A DNA stretch of 60,388 bases from assembly GCA_022843745.1 (NCBI GenBank), contig JALHNB010000037.1, positions 7,688-68,075 of the forward strand, given 5' to 3'. Under the pieces are notes generated by a model, which saw only the letters and a list, made by a program, of their open reading frames with translations, had not been told where the DNA came from and did no database searches. This document shows positions 9,502 through 17,920 of the stretch, one piece after another (position 1 is the stretch's first letter; the number at the start of each line of letters is the position of its first letter). A program made the translations under genes and the position numbers. The stretch comes from Anaerolineae bacterium. Lineage in GTDB: Bacteria > Chloroflexota > Anaerolineae > Aggregatilineales > Phototrophicaceae.

Positions 9502-9540
9502 GCCCCTCTCCAAAGCATTGGAGAGGGATTGGGGTGAGGT
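9502..9540. repeat. Intergenic hairpin repeat, family A
   Basis: CCCCTCTCC, AAAGCA loop and TTGGAGAGGG followed by ATTGGGGTGAGGT. Near-identical copies occur at 24181 and 40149. Confidence 0.8.
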
Positions 9541-9581
9541 TGACGCATGACCACATTATTCTGCGCAGCTACTACAGCCGT

Positions 9582-9615
9582 GCGCCCCTACGATCCGCCT
9601 GCGATTGTAGGGGCG
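9582..9615. repeat. Intergenic hairpin repeat, family B
   Basis: CGCCCCTAC and GTAGGGGCG form nine-base arms around a 15-base loop. This is a typical family B unit. Confidence 0.75.
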
Positions 9616-9668
9616 GGTCTGAAATCCGTCCGGCGTTTTGCAACCTGATTTATTTCTGTGGCGAACTA

Positions 9669-10211
9669 CTATTCTTCCTTGATCAGATTCAGCAGATTAT
9701 CCTCGACGGTGTACAGCATCGGGCAAACCAGAATTTTGGGATAACGACGGCGCAGGCGGTGTGCTTCGCTCAACACAAAGTCGATCTCATCGACGATCTC
9801 AAACAGCGGCGCAAAGCTGTTGAAATGAGCCTCAGCGTGGTCGTGCGTCCAGCCGCCGTTTGTCACCAGATTATCGACAAACATTTCTTTGCGGGCTGCC
9901 AGATTGACCATGCCGCAGTTGTTATGACCGATGAGCGCAATTGCCCGTGCACCGCCAACGGCAATCGCATACGAGACTTTAAATTCGCTGTTACGCAGGT
10001 TCGCCCCGCCGGAACGGATGATATACGAGAAATTATCCGGGATGCGCAGGTGCTTGCGGTGATCCATGCACATGCCGATCAGCATTTCGGCGCGGGTATA
10101 GGTTTGAAATGGGTAATTGAGATTGTTGTATTCCAGCAGACGCGCAATCGGCGTGTCGCGGTACTGCGGAAAAATGTCTTCCGCCTGGCGAACCGGAATC
10201 AAAGCTTCCAT
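9669..10211 (-). CDS. Beta-class carbonic anhydrase-like protein
   Basis: Predicted zinc enzyme interconverting CO2 and bicarbonate in the cytoplasm. Zinc-ligand spacing of the beta class is intact: Cys48-x-Asp50-x-Arg52 (CMDHR) and His96-x-x-Cys99 (GHNNCGM), with the RSGGANLR stretch between them. At 180 residues it is slightly short for the family and has an unusually long N-terminal lead (about 40 residues) before the first motif. The ATG at 10211 is the only good start. It stands alone, flanked by repeats upstream of its stop and a divergent methyltransferase. A function other than hydration is possible in this minimal subfamily. Confidence 0.85.
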   Translation of the reverse strand: MEALIPVRQAEDIFPQYRDTPIARLLEYNNLNYPFQTYTRAEMLIGMCMDHRKHLRIPDNFSYIIRSGGANLRNSEFKVSYAIAVGGARAIALIGHNNCGMVNLAARKEMFVDNLVTNGGWTHDHAEAHFNSFAPLFEIVDEIDFVLSEAHRLRRRYPKILVCPMLYTVEDNLLNLIKEE

Positions 10212-10451
10212 GTTATGTGTGACCCCTCAGTAATTTGTCAGGGACTTGTGTAACCCCAAGTGATTAATCAGGGACTATTGTAGCGCTTTTAGTGGATGGC
10301 TGGAATATGTGTTAAATCGCCAACAAAAAACGTTAGAAATGTATCTTTACGCTGAGGTGCTATACGCCGCTTGCCCTGCCAGCACAATATTATTACAATC
10401 AACGTTATCGAATTGAGCTGTCCATAAACAGGCAAAAAGGAATTCCATTCG

Positions 10452-11249
10452 ATGAAACCAGATTTTGGCGACACATTCAGCAATGCAAAAGCCTATGAGG
10501 GCTATGTGGGTCGATGGAGTCAGCTTGTCGCGCACGAATTTATCCCCTGGCTGAATATCGCCCCTGGCCTGACCTGGCTCGATGTCGGCGCGGGAACGGG
10601 CATTCTGACCCAGGCTATTCTCCAACAGGCTGCCCCGGCGAAAGTGATCGGCGTTGATTTATCGCGCGAATATATCGAGTTCGCCCGCCAGCAGGTTCAG
10701 GATGATCGTGTCGAATTCAGAGTGGACGATGCGGCTAATATCGCTAGCGAAACGCTGCAATTCGATGCTGCCGTTGCGGGACTCGTCCTCAATTTTCTGC
10801 CAGCGCCGCAGCAAGCCGTGAACACAATGACACAGGCCGTCAAAAGCGGTGGTACTGTCGCTGCCTATGTTTGGGATTACCGCGGTCAGATGGAAATGAT
10901 GCGCCACTTCTGGGATGCGGCTATCAAGGTCGATGCTTCTGCGGCGGAAGCGGACGCAGGCCAACGATTTGCGATTGCGAACCCCGACAATTTGCGTTCG
11001 GCACTTGCGTCAGCGGGTTTAACAGCCGTTGAAGTTATTCCAATCGACGTTCCGACCCGATTTCAGGATTTTGATGATTACTGGCTGCCCTTTCTGGCGG
11101 CACAAGGCTCCGTTTCCAAGTATCTACGCGGCATCAGCGACGACACGCGAACCGCATTGAGTGACCAGCTTCAACGACAATTGCCGATCCGCGATGATGG
11201 GACAATCTCTCTGGTCGCTCGCGCCTGGGCGGTCAAGGGGATAAAGTAG
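10452..11249 (+). CDS. Class I SAM-dependent methyltransferase
   Basis: A 265-residue methyltransferase that transfers a methyl group from S-adenosylmethionine to an unidentified small molecule. Motif I is LDVGAGTG (residues 43-50), followed by an acidic VIGVDLS strand end and a post-I region matching Methyltransf_11/25 types. The C-terminal part (about 170-265) is family-specific and probably forms the substrate lid. The ATG at 10452 has AAAGGA ten bases upstream. The next gene starts 33 bases downstream on the same strand, so they may be co-transcribed. Confidence 0.88.
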   Translation: MKPDFGDTFSNAKAYEGYVGRWSQLVAHEFIPWLNIAPGLTWLDVGAGTGILTQAILQQAAPAKVIGVDLSREYIEFARQQVQDDRVEFRVDDAANIASETLQFDAAVAGLVLNFLPAPQQAVNTMTQAVKSGGTVAAYVWDYRGQMEMMRHFWDAAIKVDASAAEADAGQRFAIANPDNLRSALASAGLTAVEVIPIDVPTRFQDFDDYWLPFLAAQGSVSKYLRGISDDTRTALSDQLQRQLPIRDDGTISLVARAWAVKGIK

Positions 11250-11282
11250 ATATTTTGGACAGCCAATATAAGGAGCGTCAGT

Positions 11283-11693
11283 ATGGCGGATAAAGAATAC
11301 ACAATCACGCTGCAAGTCACCTGCCAGCACCCGCCCCTCGGACATGGGGATTTTGGCTTGCAGGACAAAAATGATCGACTGCTTCCCCCCACGTCCACCA
11401 GCGCTGATGCCTGCATATTTGAATGTGCTGTCCGCGTGAAGCAAATCGAGAAAACGGGAATGCCCAATTTTCTCGGCGAGTTCGCGCACGGCACTGCTGA
11501 GGAACGATTCCTGTATCTGAGCCTACGCGCAAACAATGCCTATCTGAAGCGCATCAAAGTGCCGCTGAAGTCGATCACTTGGGAGCAAGTCATGGAGGCT
11601 GCCGGGCGCGAAAATGCTAAATTGGCCTGTGCCGTTGACAGCGCCAGAACAGGGACAGTCAAGCTGCTAGGCGCGGGCTGGCAGGTGGTGTAA
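11283..11693 (+). CDS. DUF5990-like small protein
   Basis: A 136-residue cytoplasmic protein of unknown function. The central FLGEFAHGTAEERFLYLS stretch matches what I recall of DUF5990. The N-terminus is a beta-strand-rich TLQVTCQHPPLGHGDFGLQD. No catalytic motif, signal peptide or helix is evident. The start is well supported by AAGGAG seven bases before the ATG. It probably shares an operon with the methyltransferase 33 bases upstream, and a hairpin terminator follows at 11724. Confidence 0.75.
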   Translation: MADKEYTITLQVTCQHPPLGHGDFGLQDKNDRLLPPTSTSADACIFECAVRVKQIEKTGMPNFLGEFAHGTAEERFLYLSLRANNAYLKRIKVPLKSITWEQVMEAAGRENAKLACAVDSARTGTVKLLGAGWQVV

Positions 11694-11723
11694 GGTGCTC
11701 GAAAATCGCCGACGAGCTTTACC

Positions 11724-11746
11724 AGTCCGCTTCAGCGGGCTTTCTT
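11724..11746 (+). terminator. Probable Rho-independent terminator
   Basis: AGTCCGC pairs with GCGGGCT (one T-G pair) around TTCA and is followed by TTCTTT. It lies 30 bases after the DUF5990 stop. Confidence 0.6.
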
Positions 11747-11812
11747 TGATAGCCGTATGGCTTTTAGCCTAAGGCGGACGAGGTAGCACAACAAGTTTCT
11801 GCGAGGCAAAAC

Positions 11813-12352
11813 ATGGACATTACAAAATTCTGGCAACTGATAGACGAAACCCGAATCGCCAGCAATGGCGATGTCAATAAGCAGGCTGCGCTCTTGGTCG
11901 ATAAAGTCGCATCTCTATCGGTGGAAGAAATCATCGAATATGAGCGTATTTTCGATAAATTGGAAAGACGTGTTCGTAACCGACATGATTTAAGCGACAT
12001 TGCTGATTTCATTGGCGGCGGTTTGGGTGACGATGGCTTGCTGGATTTTGCTGGATGGCTGATTGGGCAGGGGCAGGTAACTTATGACAAGGTGCTTGCC
12101 GACCCTGAAGCGCTGGCTGATATCGTGTCTGTAGAAGACCATGACCACATCGTCGCGGAATCGCTGCTCTATGCCGCGTACTATGCTTACGAGAAAAAAA
12201 CAGGCGAAGAATATTGGCTCAATTATAAAATTCTTCCTGACGAATTACCACCAGTCGTAGAAAGCCCGATCAAAGGGTTTTCAAACGTAGAAGAATATTA
12301 CGCCCTTTTCAAAGAGAAATACCCGAAAGTCTGGGCGAAGTTTCGTGAGTAA
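11813..12352 (+). CDS. DUF4240 domain protein
   Basis: A 179-residue cytoplasmic protein. The opening MDITKFWQLIDETR and the later GGGLGDDGLLDFAGWLIGQG stretch are typical of DUF4240. Members are often found near WGR, SUKH or other contact-type proteins, and no biochemical role is established that I know of. GAGG lies six bases before the ATG. It sits between a terminator and the S9 peptidase gene, so it probably has its own promoter. A SUKH-family gene lies 3 kb downstream on the other strand. Confidence 0.8.
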   Translation: MDITKFWQLIDETRIASNGDVNKQAALLVDKVASLSVEEIIEYERIFDKLERRVRNRHDLSDIADFIGGGLGDDGLLDFAGWLIGQGQVTYDKVLADPEALADIVSVEDHDHIVAESLLYAAYYAYEKKTGEEYWLNYKILPDELPPVVESPIKGFSNVEEYYALFKEKYPKVWAKFRE

Positions 12353-12438
12353 AGGGTTGGCACGATAAGCCCATTGGACACCCGCCGCGAGTGCGGTAAT
12401 ATCCCCTTTTCGAAAACCCGCCAGAAACGAGGACACCT

Positions 12439-14280
12439 ATGCCATCCATCGAGCGCTATCTGAACGTCCGCCTCGCCAACACGCCAGCCTTCCGCGCCGA
12501 CAGCCAGCGCATCGCCTACCTCAGCGACGTGACCGGTGTCCCGCAGGTCTGGCAGGCGACCATTCCGCCAGCCGGAAGCGACCCCCTCTGGCCGGATCAA
12601 CTCACGTTCGAGCCGGATCGCATCTCGGCGGTAATTTGTTCGCCTGTGGATGATCGCCTCGTTTACGCCCGTGACATCGGCGGTGACGAAAACGCGCAGC
12701 TTTTCCTGATGAGCGCGGACGGCGCAAGCGAAATTTGCCTGACGACAGGCTACGAAAAAGCGATGCACATCCCCGGCGATTGGTCGTCCGATGGCAAAAA
12801 TCTACTGTTTGCTGCCAACCGCCGTAAACCCGGCATTTTCGATATTTACGTTCAGACGTTCGCTGATGAAGCGGGCGAAGCGCGTCTGATCTGGCAAAAC
12901 GACGCTCCCGGCTTCCCGTTTAACATGATTTTTTCGCCGGATCATCAACGCGCGGCGGTCATGCGCATGGCAAGCTCATTCAGCACTGATCTGGTCGAAA
13001 TCGACATCCAGACCGGGAACGCGCGGCTCATCTCGCCAGAGGGCGAAAATGTGCGCTATTTTGACATCGCCTATGCCGGGGATTCGCTGCTGCTCTGCAC
13101 CGATCTCGACACCGATTTCATGCGACTCGCGCGGCTCGACCCGAATTCGCAAACGATTGAAACGATTTACGCGGGCGATTGGGATGTCGATGGCATGGCG
13201 CTCTCGGCGGACGGCAGCAAATTGGCCTATGCGCTCAACGAAGATGGCATTTATGCGCTCTATGTGCGTGATCTGCAAACGGGCGCGGTACGACAATGCC
13301 CAAAAATCGGCGATGCCCCCGGCGTGATCGTCTCGACCAACAGCCTGAATATCGACTTCGCGCCGGATTCGCAAAAAATCGCCTTCAGCTATACCAGCGC
13401 CACGCGGACGCAGGATATTTACGTCTGGGATTTGCAGACCGATGCCGTTTTCCCGATAACGCGCTCGTCGCATGGCGGCCTTTCGACAGCTTCATTTATC
13501 GCGCCGGAGTTGATCCACTACCCTACATTTGATAAGAACGACTCCGGCGAAACACGAAAAATTCCGGCCTTCTTTTATCGCCCACAGAGCGACAAACCGC
13601 TGCCAGTGGTCGTCATCGTTCACGGCGGGCCGGAGGGTCAATCGCTGCCAATGTTCAGCTTTTTGATCCAATATTTGCTGCACAGCGGCTACGCGGTTTT
13701 TGTGCCAAATGTGCGCGGCTCTGTCGGCTATGGCAAGACGTACAGCCACCTGGATGATGTGGAAAAACGCATGGATTCAGTCGCGGATTTGGCACACGGC
13801 GCGTATTGGCTGCGCGAACAGCCGGAAATCGACGGCGAAAAAATTATCGTCTACGGCGGCAGCTACGGCGGCTATATGGTACTGGCTGCGGTGACGGCTT
13901 ACCCGGACATCTGGGCGGCGGCTGTGGACATCGTGGGCATGAGCAGCCTCGTGACGTTTCTGGAAAACACCAGTGAGTATCGCCGCGCTCACCGCGAAGC
14001 TGAATATGGCAGCCTGGAACGGGATCGTGAATTTTTGGAAACCGTCTCGCCGATCAATTTCATCGACAAAGTGACCGCGCCGCTGATGGTCATTCATGGG
14101 CGCAACGACCCGCGTGTGCCTCTCAGCGAAACCGAGCAGTTGGTAGAGGCGCTCAAATCACGCGGCGTTCCGGTGGATTTTCTGGTGTTTGACGACGAGG
14201 GTCACGGCGTTATCAAGCTGAAAAACAAGCTGGTCATGTACCCGGCGATTGTGGAATTTCTCAAAAAACACGTCCAATAA
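12439..14280 (+). CDS. S9-family (prolyl oligopeptidase-like) serine peptidase
   Basis: A 613-residue peptidase expected to cleave short peptides or act as an acylaminoacyl peptidase in the cytoplasm. An N-terminal seven-bladed WD40-like beta-propeller (about 1-345, with recurring SxDGxxL and FAPDSQKIAF blades) gates a C-terminal alpha/beta-hydrolase. The catalytic triad is complete: Ser475 in GGSYGGY, Asp557 in HGRNDPRVP and His589 in DEGHG. Length and order are normal for S9C-type enzymes. No signal peptide is present. The start is supported by GAGGA five bases upstream. Confidence 0.93.
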   Translation: MPSIERYLNVRLANTPAFRADSQRIAYLSDVTGVPQVWQATIPPAGSDPLWPDQLTFEPDRISAVICSPVDDRLVYARDIGGDENAQLFLMSADGASEICLTTGYEKAMHIPGDWSSDGKNLLFAANRRKPGIFDIYVQTFADEAGEARLIWQNDAPGFPFNMIFSPDHQRAAVMRMASSFSTDLVEIDIQTGNARLISPEGENVRYFDIAYAGDSLLLCTDLDTDFMRLARLDPNSQTIETIYAGDWDVDGMALSADGSKLAYALNEDGIYALYVRDLQTGAVRQCPKIGDAPGVIVSTNSLNIDFAPDSQKIAFSYTSATRTQDIYVWDLQTDAVFPITRSSHGGLSTASFIAPELIHYPTFDKNDSGETRKIPAFFYRPQSDKPLPVVVIVHGGPEGQSLPMFSFLIQYLLHSGYAVFVPNVRGSVGYGKTYSHLDDVEKRMDSVADLAHGAYWLREQPEIDGEKIIVYGGSYGGYMVLAAVTAYPDIWAAAVDIVGMSSLVTFLENTSEYRRAHREAEYGSLERDREFLETVSPINFIDKVTAPLMVIHGRNDPRVPLSETEQLVEALKSRGVPVDFLVFDDEGHGVIKLKNKLVMYPAIVEFLKKHVQ

Positions 14281-14310
14281 ACGCGCATTTTTATTGATCA
14301 CAAATCTACT

Positions 14311-14332
14311 GTAGGGGCGCAAGGCTTGCGCT
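14311..14332. repeat. Intergenic repeat, family B (truncated)
   Basis: GTAGGGGCGCAAGG plus CTTGCGCTC: a family B unit whose right arm is cut short before the CCCTAC end. Confidence 0.6.
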
Positions 14333-14395
14333 CATTACTAAAAATTACTCTGCAAAATCGGCTATAATAGATTTACCCAATAGCGGAACTGAATC

Positions 14396-14785
14396 ATGAC
14401 CGATGCCATTATCCTGACAATCCCCGAAGACATTTCCGCCCGCGCCCGGCAGATCGCGGAAACACGCGACCAAAGCGCCGAGCAGGTCTTGATTGACCAT
14501 CTTAAAATGCTGTCTCAGTCCCTCCCGCCGGACATCCAGGCCGAACTTGATGCGCTGCCGCATCTTTCCGACGATGCGCTGTGGACAATTGCGCGTGAAC
14601 ACATGCCGGATGATGCTCAAACCCGTGCGAATGAACTTTTGGATCGCAACTCGCGTGATCTCATTACCGATGATGAACATGCCGAACTCGAAATTTTAGT
14701 CGAACGTGCGGATCGCCTAATGCTGCGCAAAGCCGAAGCCGCGAGTCTCTTACGCCAGCGGGGTTTCAAGTCGGTGAATGAGTGA
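14396..14785 (+). CDS. Small helical protein paired with an HNH nuclease (module copy 1)
   Basis: A 129-residue, acidic, largely helical protein of unknown function. The first 40 residues (IILTIPEDISARARQIAE...) look like a ribbon-helix-helix or antitoxin-type head. The tail (DDEHAELEILVERADRLMLRKAEA) carries an EL-rich motif that recurs in the 84-residue protein at 27769. Its end overlaps the HNH gene start by eight bases, implying coupled translation. TATAAT at 14363-14368 is a likely -10 box. An immunity, antitoxin or targeting partner for the nuclease is an inference from this pairing, not something the sequence proves. Confidence 0.75.
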   Translation: MTDAIILTIPEDISARARQIAETRDQSAEQVLIDHLKMLSQSLPPDIQAELDALPHLSDDALWTIAREHMPDDAQTRANELLDRNSRDLITDDEHAELEILVERADRLMLRKAEAASLLRQRGFKSVNE

Positions 14786-15194
14786 GCTTTCATGGAATAA
14801 GCTCAGACAGCAGGTTTACGAACGCGCCAAAGGCTGTTGCGAATATTGCCAAACCTCTGAGAAAAACACCGGACAGGCCATGCAGGTTGACCATATTGAC
14901 CCGAATGGTGACGACAACTTGGAAAATCTATGTCTGTCATGTTGGAACTGCAACAGCAGCAAACACAAAGCAACCAGCGTTATCGACCCTGAAAGTGGTG
15001 AACGTACTGCACTTTTCAATCCTCGATTGCAACGTTGGAACGATCATTTTGTGTGGATCGATAATAATACACAGCTTGAGGGTTTATCAGCCGTCGGACG
15101 TGCAACCATTGAACGGCTCAAAATGAATCGCCCTGTTATCGTCGCGGCGCGTCAGCGCTGGGTTGAAGGTGGTCATCACCCACCGGACGCATGA
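14778..15194 (+). CDS. HNH endonuclease (module copy 1, intact)
   Basis: A 138-residue nuclease of the HNH/beta-beta-alpha-metal fold. Zinc-type cysteines are at CEYC (residues 21-24) and C-x2-C (52-55). The catalytic pair Asp38-His39 is in VDHIDP, and the fold-closing NLCLSCWNCNSSK follows. A conserved tail (DPESGERTALFNPRLQRW, then GRATIERL) marks a specific HNH subfamily also seen at 28020. The ATG overlaps the upstream stop by eight bases. Target DNA and biological role are unknown; homing, defence or toxin activity are all possible. Confidence 0.88.
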   Translation: MSELSWNKLRQQVYERAKGCCEYCQTSEKNTGQAMQVDHIDPNGDDNLENLCLSCWNCNSSKHKATSVIDPESGERTALFNPRLQRWNDHFVWIDNNTQLEGLSAVGRATIERLKMNRPVIVAARQRWVEGGHHPPDA

Positions 15195-15226
15195 ATCCAT
15201 TTCCATATCAAATCAAGGGAAAACAT

Positions 15227-15745
15227 ATGAGCGTAACCCTGCACATGGTGGCGAGTCTGGATGGTTTCATCGCAAAAAAGGACAACGATGTCTCATGGAT
15301 GGATGCTCCTGAGAACACCTACGACAAGGGTGTGGAAATGACGGCAGATGTCCTTGAAACGATTGACTGCTACGTCATGGGATCGCACACCTACGAACTG
15401 GCGCTCGAACTCGGCTGGCCGTATGGGGATACGCAAACCATTGTCGTCACGAGCAGAACACTCCCATCGACCAGAAAAAGTGTCGAATTCTACTCCGGCG
15501 ATTTGAAAGTATTGGCGCAGAAATTTGAGCAGAAAAATGTCTGGCTCGTCGGCGGCGCGATGCTTTGCCAGGAATTTCTCCGGCTCAATCTGGTGGACGA
15601 GGTGTGCCTGACGGTTGTGCCGATCCTGTTGGGGGAAGGCGTTGCGCTTTTTGGTGGCAACGAACACACGCTGCGCCTGAAAGAGGTCACAGCTTTCAAA
15701 AATGGGATGGTCGATTTGTGGTATACGGTAGCCCGCACGGATTAA
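15227..15745 (+). CDS. DHFR/RibD C-terminal-like reductase
   Basis: A 172-residue NADPH-dependent reductase of the dihydrofolate-reductase fold (RibD C-terminal subgroup). Typical elements are MVASLDGFIAKKD at the N-terminus, YVMGSHTYE, and VWLVGGAMLCQEFL for cofactor binding. The start at 15227 is preferred over the ATG at 15191 because AAGGGA lies seven bases before it and the family begins at this point. The upstream ATG overlaps the HNH stop. The substrate is unknown. It is not a full folate-pathway enzyme by appearance. Confidence 0.87.
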   Translation: MSVTLHMVASLDGFIAKKDNDVSWMDAPENTYDKGVEMTADVLETIDCYVMGSHTYELALELGWPYGDTQTIVVTSRTLPSTRKSVEFYSGDLKVLAQKFEQKNVWLVGGAMLCQEFLRLNLVDEVCLTVVPILLGEGVALFGGNEHTLRLKEVTAFKNGMVDLWYTVARTD

Positions 15746-15763
15746 ATAGTGCGGTAAACCTCG

Positions 15764-16522
15764 TCAAAAAGGCATTCGCTCGGTTTTTTGGCGATCTGCT
15801 GTAAGTTCACCCACATAATACGTGGTCGGGTTTCGACCTGCCCTGTGGCGTGGTTGAGCGTCTGGGCGCAGCATCTTCAGGTATCCGAGCAAAATATCAA
15901 TGTCCTGACAGTCGATTTCGCAAGCCGCCTTGTACGCAGGCATCGCTAGCCGGATCGAATGCTCACCCTGCTGGAAACGATACACAGTATTACCGGGCAG
16001 CAACCGCCAGAATCCGTTATAGCCAGTGGGCAGTTCGCTGTAATTTTTGCGCAGAAAATCCAGCAACTCGGTAGCAAAAGCAGCATCATCCCACATCACA
16101 AGTTGTTTGTTACCCTGCGCACGGTTTGCATCCCATACCCGTGCCAGGACAAAATCGGAAAATGTTTGCGCGCACATTTCCCAACGTTCATAGTCATCAT
16201 CAGCAACATATACAGGCGGGTTATCGCTTCCGTCTTTCAGCATGGCCCAAGCCGCGCAACTTTGATTTTCGTCAATCAAAAATAGCATATTTTCCGGCGC
16301 GAGCTTATCCATGCCCAGTTTTTCAATCGGCACAACAAAATCATCATTTCCACGAAGATGCTGATATGCATCCGTGATACTGTACCACTCGATAAACGCG
16401 CTGGGCAGCTTTGTCGCCAACCTTGCCTCAAGCGCCTTCAACTGTGTGACCGCGTTTGGATCAATCTCCGCTGGCATGTTGAGCAGATCGAATGTGCGCT
16501 GGTGATATTGGAGCGTAGGCAT
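15764..16522 (-). CDS. SMI1/KNR4 (SUKH) family protein
   Basis: A 252-residue cytoplasmic protein of the SUKH superfamily. The core pattern of a helix ending LATKLPSAFIEWYSITDAYQ followed by loops and strands around the bound-partner cleft is visible. SUKH proteins often neutralise contact-dependent nuclease toxins, but this copy has no toxin next to it and may be a housekeeping contact protein. The start at 16522 (ATG, MPTLQYH) is favoured over 16552 because the extra ten residues are not family-like and GGAAAG lies before 16522. It is convergent with the reductase gene, with 18 bases between stops. Confidence 0.78.
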   Translation of the reverse strand: MPTLQYHQRTFDLLNMPAEIDPNAVTQLKALEARLATKLPSAFIEWYSITDAYQHLRGNDDFVVPIEKLGMDKLAPENMLFLIDENQSCAAWAMLKDGSDNPPVYVADDDYERWEMCAQTFSDFVLARVWDANRAQGNKQLVMWDDAAFATELLDFLRKNYSELPTGYNGFWRLLPGNTVYRFQQGEHSIRLAMPAYKAACEIDCQDIDILLGYLKMLRPDAQPRHRAGRNPTTYYVGELTADRQKTERMPF

Positions 16523-16690
16523 GCTTTGTCTTTCCACAAATTTTGCTTGCACTTCGAATTATAGCCGAGCAAGTGTGTGCAGTCAGCAAAAACCGCCTCT
16601 GGTACAGTCATGCTCCAAATGCCATCGTGAAAATCGACTACAATCAGGAATGATTCAGCCGTGCGCAAGACTTGCATTCAGGAGTCCCAA

Positions 16691-17509
16691 ATGTTCGTCC
16701 GCCGATATATCCTCTTTTTCGCCATGTCCCTTCCGCCGCCCCGCGAAAACCCGCCGCAGTTGATCGGGATTTTTGAGCGTGCGGGTGGAGCGGTGGCGCA
16801 GTTCCTCGTCAACGGCGCGAACGCCATCCAGCCGATCACGCCGGAAGAAGTCGCGCATTACGGGCTGGAATATTATTTTCGCGGCGAATATCCCCAGGCG
16901 ATCAATACTCTGACTATCGCCATCAAACTCAACCCTGACGACGCGCAAGCCTATTACCAGCGTGGCAGGACGTATTATCAACAGGCCATGTATCCTGAAG
17001 CCATCGCCGATCTGACCGAAGCGATTGTGCGTGACCCCGATTTTGCCATCGCCTATGATGCTCGTGGCGATGCTTACTCGCTCAACCATGACTATGCGAA
17101 TTCAATTACCGACTACACGCGAGAAATTGAACTTTGCACAACCGACTGCCATTACGCTTACAACAAGCGCGGCCATGCCTACTACGCCGCTGGCGATGAC
17201 GAACGCGCGATACAGGATTTTTCGCACGTCATCACCCTCAAGCCGGATTTCGCATCGGCATACTACAACCGTGCGCTTGCCTATGATCGTCGCGGCGAGG
17301 CTGCAAGCGCGATTCAGGATTTTTCACAGGCGATTACGTTCATCCCCCTCTATCTCGACGCACATCGCGGGCTTGGCAGCGCCTACGACCATGCCGGGCA
17401 ATTCACCAGCGCCCTCACCCACTACCGCCTCTATCTGGAACTGGCAGGCCAAAACGCCGATCCTGCGGTTATCCAGCGGGTACAAACGCTGGAATCCCAG
17501 GCGAGATGA
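16691..17509 (+). CDS. Tetratricopeptide-repeat protein
   Basis: A 272-residue protein made of about six 34-residue TPR units, each with the AYYQRGRTYYQQxxYPEAIxDLTEAI pattern in variants. It serves as a protein-docking scaffold; no enzyme domain is seen. The start is ATG 16691, six bases after AGGAG, rather than the in-frame GTG at 16661. The short N-terminal MFVRRYILFFAMS could be a weak membrane-proximal stretch but is not a convincing signal peptide. The closing RVQTLESQA helix is common in Chloroflexota TPR proteins, as I recall them. Confidence 0.85.
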   Translation: MFVRRYILFFAMSLPPPRENPPQLIGIFERAGGAVAQFLVNGANAIQPITPEEVAHYGLEYYFRGEYPQAINTLTIAIKLNPDDAQAYYQRGRTYYQQAMYPEAIADLTEAIVRDPDFAIAYDARGDAYSLNHDYANSITDYTREIELCTTDCHYAYNKRGHAYYAAGDDERAIQDFSHVITLKPDFASAYYNRALAYDRRGEAASAIQDFSQAITFIPLYLDAHRGLGSAYDHAGQFTSALTHYRLYLELAGQNADPAVIQRVQTLESQAR

Positions 17510-17523
17510 AAATCTGACTCACA

Positions 17524-17652
17524 TCACGCATTCGCCCGTGATTCCAGAAAATCCAGCACGACCAGCAGCACCAGCACGAATACAAGCGCATAAAGTTTGA
17601 GAGTGGAGCAAAGCGGATAAGCGCCGAGTACAAGCGCGACGACTCCCGACAA
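17524..17652 (-). CDS. Possible tiny two-helix membrane protein or gene remnant
   Basis: A 42-codon frame from a TTG at 17652. It encodes two hydrophobic segments (SGVVALVLGAYPL and LYALVFVLVLLVVLDFL) and ends ESRANA. Codon choice looks like that of real genes here. An in-frame TGA lies not far upstream of the TTG, so it is either a very short membrane protein or the tail of a decayed gene. I see no clear ribosome site. Confidence 0.25.
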   Translation of the reverse strand: MSGVVALVLGAYPLCSTLKLYALVFVLVLLVVLDFLESRANA

Positions 17653-17806
17653 CTTCAGATCGATGACATCGCCAAATCATGGAACCTCGCGATCAACAAA
17701 TCACGACATCCGTCGCCCCAAAATTCTGACATTTATTACTGGGTTTCAAGTGCCAATGGCAGCGATTATAGAGAATAGGGCGTAAGGAATGCCGCACATG
17801 TAAAAA

Positions 17807-17902
17807 CAGGACGTTTATGAGGCGATAAGTATAGCGATCAGGACGTTCGTGAGGCGGTAAATATAGAGATCAGGGCGTTCGCGAGGCGATATTCTAAGAG
17901 AA
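17807..17902. repeat. Three 32-bp tandem repeats ahead of the activase
   Basis: Units begin CAGGACGTTTATGAGG (17807), CAGGACGTTCGTGAGG (17839) and CAGGGCGTTCGCGAGG (17871). Each is 32 bases long with a TATAG-like element near its end. A weak fourth unit may precede at about 17776. The array ends 18 bases before the activase ATG. Confidence 0.8.
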
Positions 17903-17920
17903 TGAGAGAATGGGGCGGTT

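Larger units (their letters stand above)
9144..9668. other. Repeat-rich intergenic region
   Basis: About 525 bases with no supported gene. It contains a long compound family A repeat (9301-9420), a second family A hairpin (9502-9540) and a family B hairpin (9582-9615). The promoter of the TPR kinase must lie just above 9143, but I cannot identify boxes with confidence. Confidence 0.7.
17510..17920. other. Intergenic region upstream of the glycyl-radical pair
   Basis: About 410 bases without a firm gene. It holds a possible 42-codon minus-strand frame (17524-17652) and a 32-bp tandem repeat array (17807-17902) that abuts the activase gene and probably contains its control region. Confidence 0.65.

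Noticed and set aside
9534-10253. A 239-codon plus-strand frame over the carbonic anhydrase gene
   Set aside because: It begins in a family A repeat and is antisense to a protein with intact zinc-binding motifs.
14396-15194. Group I intron or homing endonuclease within a host gene
   Set aside because: The HNH gene is free-standing with its own partner; no split host gene flanks it.
17807-17902. Possible CRISPR array
   Set aside because: The 32-base units are contiguous with no spacers between them and vary too much; no cas gene is in the window.
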